NCBI RefSeq assembly: GCF_001625215.2
Contig: NC_030385.2
Coordinates: 38,775,598-38,839,597, forward strand
Direction of reading: 5' to 3'
DNA: 64,000 nucleotides
DNA from: Daucus carota subsp. sativus
Taxonomy: Eukaryota; Streptophyta; Magnoliopsida; Apiales; Apiaceae
The position numbers and the translations under genes were made by a program. Of the stretch, positions 31,364 to 44,399 are shown piece after piece (position 1 is the stretch's first letter; every line of letters begins with the position of its first letter). The notes beneath the pieces are model-generated. The model searched no databases. It was not told the origin of the DNA and saw only the letters and a program-made list of their open reading frames with translations.

Positions 31364-33502
31364 CTACTTTCCACGTGAGCTAAGAGACTCGATCACAGGT
31401 CCAAATGTATGATCCACTGCTTTGTTCCATAGGTGTGCAAACTCCAAACGAGAGCGTTTTTCAAAAATGGGCTCTTTTGTCTGAAAAGATAAGCACGGAG
31501 ACTATCCGGTCAATCATTATAAAAAAAATGAGAGTGATCAACCTGAAAATTTCATGTTTCCAGAACATTCGAGTGCAAAGAACCTTAATAAACTCCGGCT
31601 AGTTCAAAACAAAAAATTGATAATATGTATCTAAAGTAGGCAAATTGCCTGTTCAATTAAAAAAGGAGTCAGAAATCAACAGCAGGCATAAGTGCTCAAC
31701 ATCAACCTGTAAACTGCAGATAAAGATGGTTGAATATTTCTCTGGTTTACATAAAAGGAACTTTCTATAAAATATAAACAATGTGTCGTATCTTTGGCAA
31801 ATAAATTTTCTTTAAAGCACGCAGTAATAGAGATTGCAGCAAAGACCAACAAACAATTGTACACCACTTCAATTTAAGAGCAAAAAATTCAAATTCATGC
31901 CAGTTTCTGCATGAATCTTCTGATTGTTGTCGAAAATAGACAATTGCAAATTTTCAATAGATTAGAGAAATTTTCTACTACTCAGACTTGCAGCTAATAT
32001 CTGATGCTAAAGATTTTACTTTTATTTCTCTAATAATCCCATTTGTAACCCCGTACTTATATAAGAAATCCTTAAAGAACTGATTCAGAAGTTGTACCTT
32101 CTTCTCTTCCAATTTATTCCTCAGTAAAGTTATTAAGAGGAAGGCCCCAGATGTTTTCATGTTAAACGATTCATCCCAGCATTTTTCATTTTAATGGTAT
32201 AAATGTACTTGGGTACACATAGAAAGCCTTAAATACTATACATGATTCACAGAGATATAAGTAATTCTTTACTTGTGAAGCTATCATCCTCATTCTCTAC
32301 CTATATATGATTTAAGTATACAAGTATATTGAACAAATAAATAACCTGATAAAAAAAAGTGCCAATATGAGGCAAAAAGAGGTTTCAGTGACTCAACTTA
32401 ACTTTCAATCAATAAAATTCTAAGGAGGTTTCTGTAATTGCTATCACAAAATAATTTGTTTGTGAAAAAGAAAGTCCAGATCTGTCAGAGGGGAACTGAA
32501 AGCACTAAAGTAAAACTGGTTCATGCAGAAGTGAGGGAAGACGATATTGTTGAAGGACAATTTGAATATGCAAAGAGTGATAACTTCTGAAGTGTCAAAT
32601 TGCAATGTTCGATGCCAAAAATGATATTTTAAAAACAGAGAAGAAGATTGATGGATATAACTTCATTACATACTGAATACATAGAGCTTAATACTCCACA
32701 GCACAGTATGCGAATTCAGAATGTTTCAATTAATGGTCTTAGGTGTCACGAATTTAAATCTCTTCAGAACAACATATCTTTAGTTCAGAAAAGTTTATTC
32801 AGCTCCTCGAAGAAAACTTACAAATCCAAAGCACTATATATAGCTACAAAATGGTTATACTGATAAAAATATGTCTACATGACACTCAATCATTTGGAAT
32901 TTGGTTTTACCGTTTTAAGGGCCCTATGTCGAGTTGCGCATTCCCACATCATAGAGGATCCTACAGGCAATTTCTGGTCACACTCGTTACGAAATAGTAC
33001 AATACAAATGCATACAAATTGGAACCAAAACCCTGTGTTAATACTAATTAGTAAAACAGTTAATTCTATTCCTTGGGCAAATGAATGCCATACACTTGGC
33101 TCCGGAATTGTCAAATTCATCACAACAAATAAGCACGCATTCATACTGGGAGAAAAAAATACAAACAGAGACACTCGTTTAATCATTCCTGAATAAATAT
33201 TAACTTTCATATCAAATATAGCAAATAATAATGGATAACATACCTGAGTAAGAGAGGCAAATTGAGCTTCATTCTCCGAAATAGACTTATAAATACGTCG
33301 CCGTTGCTCGAACACGAGAGCTCCGGTAAAAAGAGCTCCGAGTGCAGCGCCAAGCAAGCGCTCCTGCGTAACCCTAATTCTCATCACATTCTCCCCAAAT
33401 AACAAACACGTACATATGTGTGTGTGTGTGTGTATGTGAACATAGAGAAGAAGGAAATGAAGATGTAAAATGTTGAGGAACCTGATTGATAACGCTGATC
33501 AT
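31364..33502 (-). CDS. 85-aa single-TM protein, three exons
   Basis: Exons on the minus strand: 33502-33482 (7 codons), 33363-33244 (40 codons) and 31480-31364 (38 codons plus stop). All introns are phase 0 with GT-AG ends. The product starts MISVINQERLLGAALGALFT and has one hydrophobic span (about residues 10-24). A basic stretch EQRRRIYKSI and a soluble C-terminal helix follow, ending in HTFGPVIESLSSRGK. The second intron is 1.76 kb. I take it for a small conserved plant membrane protein, possibly of mitochondria or another organelle, but the function is not known to me. The ATG in the second intron-exon region (33385) would give a misleading longer frame that reads through the donor. Confidence 0.82.
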
Positions 33503-33614
33503 TTTCGCCCTTGCCTCCCAAACTTCCGATTGATCTTATTATCGGGAATTGCTCAAATCTTACCCGATCTTGATTTCTTTTGATTTTACAGTTGGCTTCG
33601 GTTAGTAATTGTTA

Positions 33615-33914
33615 CTCCCTCCATCCCAATGAATTGTATACGGTTTCCTTTTTGGGACGTCCCATCAATTGTATACATTCCAAAAGTAGTAAATTTTTAT
33701 AATATAAAATATCATTACACCAACTACTTTTCTCCACTATCTCCATTTTATAATAATATAAACACTATTACACCCACTACTTCCTTCCACTATCTCAAAT
33801 CTATTATTAAATATAAATGGGTCCCACCACTATACCTACTTTTCATCTAACTTTACTCATTTCTTACATCATTTCTTGTCATTTCTTACATCATTTCTTG
33901 GTCTCCGGAGGGAG
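33615..33914. mobile_element. Stowaway-like MITE with damaged right end
   Basis: Left end CTCCCTCCATCCCAATGAAT and interior as in the 27272 copy. At the right the subterminal GTATACAAATGATTGGGAC segment is gone and TTCTTGGTCTCC joins GGAGGGAG directly. A short duplication (TCATTTCTTACATCATTTCTTG) lies next to the break. Confidence 0.88.
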
Positions 33915-34916
33915 TAATTTTTCCAATTCTTGACTAGAAAAATGCTAGTAACAAAATTTTTTTCTATAATAATATATGATATATGCTGAGCTTGCGCAAT
34001 TTGATCAAGGCATGTGATTCTAATTATTTAGTTAACATGGAAATGTTAATATGTATTTGGAAACAACTTGTTAAGATATTTTGTTTTTTTATTACATTTG
34101 AAAATTTTAAAATAAAAAAAAATTAATTCTAATATTCCTGAATTATTGACATTTTCTTTTAATGTCTCTCAATTATAAATAAAATGAAAAAGTAATTGAG
34201 TTTTTGAATTTTTCCTTTCGCATGCCTTTCGTCACATTTTTGTAAACATTCATTAGACAATTTATTTTTTTAGAAAATAATATATATATATATATATATA
34301 TATATTATTTTCATGTCAACCTACTTCACAACACAACTCAATCAAAACTCATTTACATTTATCATTTTTATCCTCCCCGCTGGTGCGATTGAGACACATG
34401 TGACCGTCGAGCTCGCCAGGTCTGACAAAACTCCGACCATCAGTCCCTTGTACAATCCCACTCGACCTCCTATCCTCTCTGATGATTTTCCATGTTAGGT
34501 AATAAGTCGTCGTCGCAGTTGTAGGCTTGTAGCCATCAGACAATGCCACCGCGACTTACCTTTAAATCCCCACCGAAAGACACGATAAACCGACTGGGTA
34601 TTCGATCTCTAGTTTCAGCCAAACCATACCAGGATATGACAATTTGCATATAAACACAACGTAACCAAATTTTGTTTCAATCGATTGATTTCTATGTATT
34701 CTTTTCTTCCCCAATTATCCAAGTCCTAATTTTCTGTTGCCTACCTCTGATCCCTTTTTATATTTGTTTTTTTGCCTTGTCAAATCGATTATATTCGCTT
34801 TTGTTAAATCATGTGATTTTTCGGAAGTAAACATGTAATTTGAAATAGAGAGAGTCAGATTTAGATATCAAATTTGTATGGAAGGGGAGGGGTGCTTTCG
34901 ATTCTTTTAAATATTA
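33915..34916. other. Intergenic DNA between two MITEs upstream of the PDI gene
   Basis: Contains a TA microsatellite at 34279-34305 and a GC-richer stretch (34370-34600) with no recognised protein. Nothing else identified. Confidence 0.45.
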
Positions 34917-35188
34917 CTCCCTCCGTCCCCTCCATTTATATACACTTTCTTTTTTGGGTTGTCCTATCCAATTCTTTATATTTTAAAAATTATCAAAAGT
35001 AGTCAATGGGTTCCGCCACTTTTCCACTTTCGTTTCTTTTCACACTACTTTTATTCCACTATATTATTTTTAAACATTAAAAATAAATTGGTCTCACCAC
35101 TTCACCCATTTTTTTTCCCACTACTTTATTAATATTTTTTAACCTCCGTGCCTAACCATTCGATAAAAAATGAGAGGGACGGAGGGAG
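34917..35188. mobile_element. Stowaway-like MITE, second subfamily
   Basis: Ends CTCCCTCCGTCCCCTCCATT and TGAGAGGGACGGAGGGAG. The left flank is TA, while the right flank is CA, so the right duplication is mutated. It lies about 310 bp upstream of the PDI start codon, close to that promoter. Confidence 0.88.
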
Positions 35189-35498
35189 CATCGTTAAACA
35201 TTCCACTATAATCATTTTTTCTGAATGAACAAAACAGAGCCGAGAAAATACATTCCAAAAAGAAAACAAAAAACAAAAAGAAATAGCGGCAGTGTTCTAT
35301 GACATGACCTGATAATTAGCTGCGGCCAAAGCATTGAAATCATGACCGCGCGCGATTAGTGCGTCAACTTGACCCAAACGACATCGTCTAACGCTGACTT
35401 TCCTCCCTTTCTAAAAAATAAAACAAGCCCTCTTTTAAACCCTACTCCACTGAGCTCAGATCTCAACTCGCTCTGTCTCTCTCTACCTCACCTCCCCA

Positions 35499-38400
35499 AT
35501 GGCGAGTCGACTCGTTCTCGTCTCTCTCATCTCTCTCCTCCTCTTCTCTCTTCTCGTCTCACCTTCCCTCTCTAAATCTCCCGCCGGCGACGACACTGAC
35601 GACGACGAAGACCTCACATTCCTCGAAGATGACGCCGGCGAAGATGACGCCGCGTCTCATGACGACTCCCACTTCTCAGATCCAGAGCATTCAGACGCCG
35701 AGTTCGACGACGACTTCAACTACGACGACTTCGACTCGCCGGCCGGATCGGAGTTCGACGAGTACGGATCGAGCGCCGAGTTTGACGAATCGGACGTTGT
35801 TGTTTTGAACGGAGGCAATTTCAGTGAGTTCATCGAGAAGAATAGGTATGTGTTGGTGGAGTTTTATGCGCCGTGGTGTGGTCATTGTCAGGCATTGGCA
35901 CCGGAGTATGCGGCTGCAGCAACAGAGCTGAAAGGAGAGAAAGTTGTGCTTGCGAAAGTCGAAGCGACAGAGGAGAGTGAATTGGCGGAGAAATATGAAG
36001 TTCAAGGATTTCCGACTATTTATTTCTTCGTCGATGGCGTTCATAAGGTGTATGCTGGCCAAAGAACCAAGTAAGCTAGTTATATTTTGCCTTACGTGCA
36101 GTTCAAATCAATAATATGGGATCCAGAGAATTATAATAATTATGGGTGGTTATTAATTAGTTGAGAATTGAGATAAAACCTGTAACTTACGAAATGTATA
36201 TCTTTTACTGATCGAATACTGTATAGTCTGTATTTGTGTGTGCACTTTCTAACGAGTCTAATTGAATAAATGTTTAGAGTGTGGAGATATAGTGTTGTCT
36301 CCTTATTTGAATCATTTTAGGATGGAGATCTTGAATATACGTGCTAGATTAATAATCTGTACATGATCTTACACATTTATCCCACTTATTTATGCCTACT
36401 ACCTTTGTTTTGCTGATAATTTCATTCAGTGTGCTGTTTCTATTGATATATTTGTGATATGTGATAATGCTCTGGTCCTATTCAAAATGCAACATAACTC
36501 ATAGCCAGATTTCTTAAAAGTCACCTATTAATGTTCTTAATCTTTACTTTAAGGATGTAGTTACTGCCAGGTATACAGTAGATAATCAATAATCAAGTAT
36601 TTATATTTTCCTACTTACCTGAATTATTAGTTTTATATTTAAAGTCTTCTTTAGTCAGATCAGTCCTGATGTTTTTGACACTGTATTTAGCAAATGAAAC
36701 ACTGTTGTAAAATGAGACATCTGAAAGACAGGAAAAGTAGCTGCCATATGACCTCCAGTTTTTTTTTTACTTTTTCTGTTTATGCGGAGTGACTCCTTGG
36801 TCAACTAATAAGCTGTATTTACAATGCAGAGATGGTATTGTAACTTGGATCAAGAAGAAGGTAGGACCTGGTATCTACAACATAACCACTACAGAGGATG
36901 CAGAACGCATATTAACATCCGAGGATAAAATTGTTCTGGGATACCTTAACTCGTTGGTGGTATTTACTCATTACCTTCAATCTATTCCATAGTGGTTATT
37001 TATTTAGTTTATTGTTGCCAAAGGCACTGCAATGTGTTCTAAATAGTATACTTGTATGTTGAGAGTGCAACATTTTTATCTAAATCATCTGTGTTTTTCT
37101 ATCCAGGATTAGAAGCTTAGCTTGGTCACACAGCTAATGCCTTACTTAATATTAAGTCAAGTATATTATCTCCTAATATTTAGAACTGTAGAAAAAGGTT
37201 GCTTGTTTTACTATCAACTAAATTAGACCAACAATCAATTAAAAGTAAGGATTTAACGTTTTAGAAAATAATTTAAGAACAAGGGTTCTTGTTTTGCTGA
37301 ATGTCCAATTTATGTAATAACTAAGCCCTTTCTAAAAATGATCCTTCTAGTGTACAGGTGCTGTTTGGCTAACCTTCCCCCCCCAGAAATAAGCCCTATT
37401 TTTTTTTTTGTCAAATCACAATGTGAAGCACCTCTTTAACATTTATATCTTAAAAAATATATAAAAAGATGCATTCTAAAAAAAATAAGGACTTATTTTT
37501 TAAAAGTAGAGGTTGCCAAAACATGCCCACAATGTAATACAATATAATGCCTAAAACTATATGTTGAATATTACTCCGATGATCAATCAATATAGAATTG
37601 CAAACCATTAAGACCCAAGATTCAGTTGTTTCATAACCCTCATATCAATCTCCCATTAACCTTCATATCAATCTCCCAGTCAAATACTTGAATTACGTCT
37701 ATTACATCATGTACTAATATTGTAAATCCTCTCTTGAATCTTCACAATTCTTATTAATTACAACTTAGGGTTCGCGAATCCCTTAATTGTGTTAAGCCCT
37801 CAATAATATAATAGCTAAAGCAAGATAATCACATATAATCAATCAAACAATCATGCTAATCAATGAATACTACCCAATTACCGGATTGCTGAATTAGCTA
37901 CTCATAATGTATGAAGAAAAAAAGAATATATTAATAATTAAACCATGTTTACAAGATTTTAGAGTGTAGAATCTCTATTTAATACTCGGATGGGCTTTTA
38001 CAAATAATTTACATGGTGTAGAAAGCCTGATTAAAATGAAATAAAAATGTTGGAAACTAGTAATTTTGGTCCCGTTCAAGGCTTGAGCTTGTGCTCACAA
38101 CCCCCTGAATGTGTGCTCTACTCTGCAGTCAGGACCCCTGAACATGCTCCCTAAGCCCGGACATGCTCCTAAGGCCCTGAGTAAGGGGCTGTTTTGCTCA
38201 GGGGCCTTGATTTAAAAACTCAAGGTCCTTAGCTCCTTCTTAATTCCCTATCATATATAAAAAATCACCACTTCAGCAAGCATCCAAGCTAAATTACTAC
38301 TAGTAGTCTAAATATAGGATCAAAACATTGTAAAATTAGGATACCACGAAGTAGAATATTGTGCAAAAATTATATGGATCAACCATGCATCAGATATGCA

Positions 38401-41400
38401 AATGTTTGGGAACTTGGTCGGGTTTTAGTGAACATCTTGCTGCTAGGATTTCATATAGAACTGACAATCATAAGAAACATAAGTAAAGAAACACTTGTAT
38501 ATATGTATATCAGTTTTGTTTTAAATGTTATCTTTTGCTCATTTTCTCTAAGTTGATTTTGTGAAGTTATATAACCTTTTATGGAGTAGGACAAGGGAGA
38601 CATGATAAAAATGCTCGGGGTTCTCCTTGATTAAATTCCAACACTTTAGGACCTAAATAGAGTTTGATGATGAATGTTATTGTATTATGTTTACATAAAA
38701 TGTTCTTTTGTGGCCTTGACAAAAGTTTTTTGTCTTTGTACAAAGGTCCTACTTCTTAACATGTCAAAAAGAATGAGAAAAATGTTTTTAATTATCACTG
38801 TTGTAAAAATATGTGACTGTACTGGTCTGAGTACTTGTTTATAAGGTTCGAGCCGACTTATACTTGTTAAGTTCAGAATTCAATCTTTATAGAACTTGGT
38901 CGAACTGCTAAATACTCAGATTCCTCATTTTTAGCTTATTCAATTATTCAATTTTATTTTTAGTGTTGTCACACTATATATAGCTGATCATCATAACTTG
39001 CAAGAATTATCAACCAAGCAGGCGGTATTGATTTTTGAACATTATGTTGCTAATGCATTGTTAAAAATATTAAGTAGAATATTGGTATTTATATTAGGTT
39101 ATTAGTGAATAGCAAAAAACTTTTTGCTTTTAAGATTTGTACGTCTAAGAATATGATAGGTTAATTTAATATTTGAATTAAATTTCACAAATAATACCCG
39201 ATCGATTCTCGAAGTACTCATTTGAGTACTCCCTATTTTTTCATATAGTGATTTCTTCGAAACTAAACTGAGTTTAACTGATTTTCAATTTTTTCAACTC
39301 GGCTAAATTTAGATGTATAAGAATGTGATAGTTGTCAAGTATGCGGTGAGGTGTACCAGTGTGAAGCACATATGTTGGTGTTAAGGGGAGTAATGGGCAC
39401 CTCAATTAAACCGTAAATATTGTGATTTGATTGAAACAGTGTCCTTTATGGACCAGAGATGCTGCCAAAATATCATTTTGCTGAAGCTATTTTTAATCTT
39501 CCTGCTCTCATTAATTATTCAGAGTCATGATTCATACCATAATTTGGGATACTTGGATAAAATACAACTATGGTTTTTAATTAATTGCTTTTGTCCTGCA
39601 GGGTCCTGAAAGTGATGAGCTTGCAGCTGCTTCAGTACTTGAAGATGATGTTAACTTCTATCAAACTGTGAATCCCAGTGTAGCTAAGCTTTTCAAACTT
39701 GAAGATAATGTTAAGCTTCCTGCTCTAGTCTTGCTGAAGAAGGAGGCTGAGAAAGTGAGCCATTATGGTTAGTTGCTAGATTTGCATGTGCTCCTCAAAA
39801 GATTTGTTTTGCCAAGGAACATTTTTCTCATCCCAGATTTTGTATCTGCAGATGGTCCTTTTGTCAAGTCAGCAATAGCTGAATTTGTTTTTGAAAACAA
39901 GCTTCCTCTTGTCACCACATTTACTAGAGAAGCTGCTTCTTTAATATTCGAAAGCACCATTAAGAAACAAGTATTTTTCACAACCATTACCCTTTATAGT
40001 ATATTTGAACTCTGCGTATACTGGTACCAAGATTTACTGGATAAGCTTTTGATATACCCTTAATTTTTGTCAGCTTTTGCTTTTCGCCACATTAAATGAT
40101 ACAGAGAAGGTTCTACCCATATTTCAAGAAGCCGCAAAACATTTCAAGGGGAAGGTGAGTTGATTTTTCCTCCTATCAAATTTGATCCACTCCTTTAGTT
40201 TTTATAATCTTTTAGATAACTTGGTTGATATCAGTTGGATTTTCTGCCAATTGCTACCATCTCCTCTATCATGTTCTTAAGTTTTTTCTTTTAGTTTCTT
40301 TATGGTGTACACAACTGTATATCCTTGACTGCAGCTTTCATAAATTATACATGGATCAGATATTTTTGTCATTGTTGTGGAGTACTATTAAAATTAACTT
40401 GATAATCAAAGAAGTCTTTCTGTCTCTTTTAATTCTCTCCGACTCGTGACTTCTGGCCGCCATACTGATGGGAGGTGTCGACACGATGTGATACAGACCC
40501 AACAAGATTTGGCTGTCAAAAGTCAGGCATGAGTCGCACAATGGGAAAAATGGAGTAGCGGAGAAGATGAAGTTCCCATTGTTGTAGCACATCAAGTCAA
40601 TTAAAATAAAGTCTGGTTGTGGTGGGAAGTGGAGTAGAAGGAACCCTAGGCTTCATTCGCGCTGCTTCTAAAATTTTTATAAGCCCAGATTTCATTAATT
40701 GTATTTGGGATGTTTTTTATATACTATGAATAATACAATTTATTTGACAGCTGATAAATTGAAATAAGTTATAAATTTTAGAAGTGATTTCATTTACAAA
40801 AAAAGTTATAATGTTTTCGTGAAGTATTCAAGCTGATTAATTAATATTACTGATTTCATTTCAAGTGTATCGTTTTATTTAAAGAAAATTGTCCTGTGCT
40901 GCTAATTCTTGCAAATCTTAAATTCGGCATTCAGATCTTATTCTTGCTCAACACTCTGAGAAATTAGGTTTTGCTTGCTATGCTTTAGATGTTAAGTTTT
41001 TGTATACAAATGTAATAAGTTATAATAAGAGCTCGTAATTATCAGAAATAAAGTGCTACAATTAAGGCTAATATTATGTTTATTGGTTATTATATCCAGC
41101 TTATTTGTGTATATGTGCAAATGGACAATGAAGATGTTGGAAAGCCTGTCTCAGATTATTTTGGTATTACCGGAGATGCTCCTCAAGTATGTTTTATGTT
41201 CAATTTTCATTAATGTTTATTAATACATTCATGGAATGACAACATCTTCTTTGATATTAAGAGAGTTCAGCTATTATTCCATTTTTGTGCAGATTCTTGG
41301 ATATACAGGTAACGATGATGCTAGGAAGTTCTTTCTGTCTGGAGAAGTAACTGTAGAAAATATTAAGGTATGTTTTTATGTTTCAATCTGCTTTAACAGT

Positions 41401-42640
41401 CTGCCATATCCGGTTTTTTTGCCTTCTTACTAATTTGAGAAAAAATGTAATTTCATCTATCAGTTGAATATTTTATTTATCTCTACTTCAGGCTTTTGGG
41501 GAAGACTTTGTGGAAGACAAGCTTAAACCATTTTATAAGTCAGATCCAATTCCGGAGACTGTGAGTTGTGGTTACTATTTTCCAAGTAAATTTTATAGTA
41601 ATTTATTGTATGTCATCCAACTTTCCTTCCACGTTTTAATCAACACAGAATGACGGTGACGTGAAAATAGTAGTTGGAAACAATTTTGATGAACTTGTGC
41701 TGGATGAGTCAAAAGATGTCCTTCTTGAGGTACCATTTGAATTAATAAATAATGCTTCATGGTATTTTTTCCCTTCATTCTCCTGTCTGTGGCATTTCTT
41801 CCCCATTCGTCAAACCTATGGCTTTGATACAGATCTATGCACCATGGTGTGGACATTGTCAATCTCTTGAACCAACATACAACAAGCTCGCGAAACACTT
41901 GCGGAGTGTCGAGTCTCTGGTGATTGCTAAGATGGATGGTACCACAAATGAGCATCCTAGGGCAAAGGTAATAATAGGATCCTAGTAGTGACTACTGACT
42001 CATAAACTTGATAGATCTTGCTACCTCTATCTGCCCATATACCTGGGACCTGTTAAACTTCGAATTGTCACTTTTGTTGCTCAAATAGTCAAATGGGTTC
42101 TATCTGCTATGTTAGAGCTTAGGTCATGTAAGTTATCCTACTGCCAATTCTCGTCCATCTCACACATGTATCACCAGACAAATTTCTAATCGGCATTAAT
42201 CTGAACTACTTCTATTACCAAGAACATTGGCATATTTGCTACTTTATATTTTATGGACAATAGCATGCTTATATCAGTATCTTATGTGTGGGGGTTCCTT
42301 TGTTATTTATGCAGTCTGATGGATTCCCAACGCTGCTCTTCTTCCCAGCAGGAAACAAAAGCTTTGATCCAGTATGTAAATCGTTCATCTTCACTTGTCA
42401 CCGCAATATTATTTTATGTAATTGGAGTAATGAAGTATATTAACCTTCTTTTTTGTGCTGTATCAGATTACTGTAGATGTTGATCGAACAGTGGTTGCAT
42501 TTTACAAATTCCTTAAGAAACATGCATCTGTTCCATTTAAGCTCCAGAAACCGGCCACAACTCCAACATCCCCGGACGCGGAGCCTGAGGCCAAGGAAAG
42601 TACAGAAGCCAAGCCCAAGAATCTGAAGGATGAATTATAA
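35499..42640 (+). CDS. PDIL1: ER protein disulfide isomerase, PDIL1-3/1-4 type
   Basis: Twelve exons: 35499-36070, 36830-36959, 39602-39767, 39852-39970, 40074-40154, 41100-41186, 41293-41367, 41492-41560, 41649-41729, 41833-41967, 42315-42371, 42467-42640. All are GT-AG and in phase, and encode 581 aa. A signal peptide ([20 protein letters not shown]) precedes an Asp/Glu-rich segment (about residues 30-98). An a domain with WCGHC at 126-130, two redox-inactive b/b' domains and an a' domain with WCGHC at 465-469 follow. Cis-proline GFPT loops follow each active site. The C terminus is KDEL, so it is retained in the ER lumen, where it makes and reshuffles disulfides in client proteins. The acidic N-terminal extension and domain order a-b-b'-a' match the plant PDIL1-3/1-4 group. 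Choice between those two paralogs is not settled. Confidence 0.97.
36960..39601 (+). other. Large intron 2 of the PDI gene
   Basis: 2.64 kb, against 80-950 bp for the other introns. It holds T- and A-rich DNA and a C-rich patch at about 38070-38230 with recurring GGACCCCTGAACATGCTCC-like phrases. No open frame with a recognised domain was found. Confidence 0.75.
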
Positions 42641-44399
42641 GTACTGTAACATTCCATATTTTTGTAACACTAAGCTGTTTAGAATTTACCTGAAATGAGA
42701 TAGAACAACAGATGGACAAAAGTATATAATCTGAGGAAAAGAATCCAAATATAAATTATATCTAGCATGTTACTCAGGTTCAACTCTAAATGGTCAGATG
42801 TCCAAAAACCATGTACAAGCTAATAACAACTCTTGTTCCTGAGTCTTAGATACATTTTTTTCCTCACCCCCATATGAGTATTATGAGATTTAAACAGAGT
42901 TCATCAAACTGAGTTTCTTATCGTCTGGAGCAGGGCATAGGATATCTGAGACTGTTCTGGTATTGTATTAGCTTCCATGATAGTCTATGGCTTTTAAGTT
43001 ATGGGAGTCGAATGGTGCATGTCTATTTTTGACTTGCTCCTCAGCAAGGAACTGTAAAAAAATTAAGTTCCTCCAGATTTTTGTATGGTTAGTTGACTCC
43101 TATAAATTCGGAACTAGATATGTCAACTTTGTTGCTTCTGGTGTTCGTTTCTTCTTTTCCTTTTAATCGTCCCACTGATCGTGGTGCGCTAATGTGCTAT
43201 TTGCCTATTTACCAAACATTGCTTGCTCGGTCGGTAATAGATAATGGACGCTCCGTTATTTGTGATTATAGTTGCACTTTGTTTATAGAGTTAGTGTAGA
43301 CAGTCATCACTAATTGTCTAACTTTAGCCGAGGCGTGAGGAATAAAATTTGTGCCTTGAATTTCAGAAATTATAAATTATCTTTCATTACAGATTCATTT
43401 CACTAACAAACAATAATTCAAAATTATCTCTATATGTGATATATCGATTTCAAATATACCACATATACTTTATATAAATTATTAACAACTAAGGGTATTC
43501 CCAGCGAAAAATTGACGATATTATTATTGACATGCGCAATAATATATTATTATTTTAAGTTGATATAATAAAATATACTATGTTAATATGATAGTAATCC
43601 ATATGGAAAGATGAAAAGGTTAAATAAAATTATAGAAAATGATATTATTCTCCTGGAGTACTCAATTTTTATAAATTTTAGTTTTATTAATGCTAGCCAG
43701 ATATTTTGCTAAAGAGTTTCTGATGGATCGGAGATGCTCTTCAGTACCGTTGCAAGAGAAATCATCTAGCCACAAGCACAAGCACAAGTTGCAGCATTCA
43801 ACAGTCTATTGACTACAATATTTACATGTAAGTTAAGTAAATCAAACAAATTTTGTTTATTTATGAACATTCTCAATCACACTCGAGCACAACGAAAACA
43901 TTAAGATATACAAGAGGAGTACTTCAGTTTCACATTCGGAATGTAATATGGCAAAATAGCGGAACAGTCGAGCTTCGACTAATCAAACCAAATCAAACAT
44001 ATTTGTCATCGACGAGCATTAAATATACAGAAATTACCCAAACTTCAACGAATAGAGTGTAGTTTCCCTGACTTGAGAAAAAAATCTCATCGCAGGCTTA
44101 AGCAGCACCTTACACTCTTCACTCACTAAACAAATGTTCCTAACAGTATAAGGTCGTAGGAAACTTGGAACTTACAAGCCTAAATCATCTCAACCTCGCA
44201 CTCTATAGTAAAACACTTATATCCTTAATCTGTCTGATAATATAGCGGACAGTGAACTCCAGCTGCAATAACACTCGTTCTATCAGAGGCTGATTAGTTC
44301 GAAAAACACGAATTGAGACTTTTATCTATGTAACACCATCCTCTTTACAGTTTCTAAAATTTCTGTCCGTTTTCTTTTTTCAGAGAGAATATCGTGGGG
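42641..44399. other. Convergent intergenic region between PDI and RINGv genes
   Basis: Holds both 3' UTRs. The middle (about 43490-43745) begins AAGGGTATTCCCAGCG and ends CGGAGATGCTCTT, loosely like a MITE, but the ends do not pair well. No gene seen. Confidence 0.45.

Noticed and set aside
35691..36062. 123-aa minus-strand frame opposite the first PDI exon
   Set aside because: The plus-strand exon has a signal peptide and a WCGHC active site; the opposite frame has no known domain.
43490..43745. Possible MITE between AAGGGTATTCCC and GGAGATGCTCTT
   Set aside because: The ends do not pair well and no target duplication was found.
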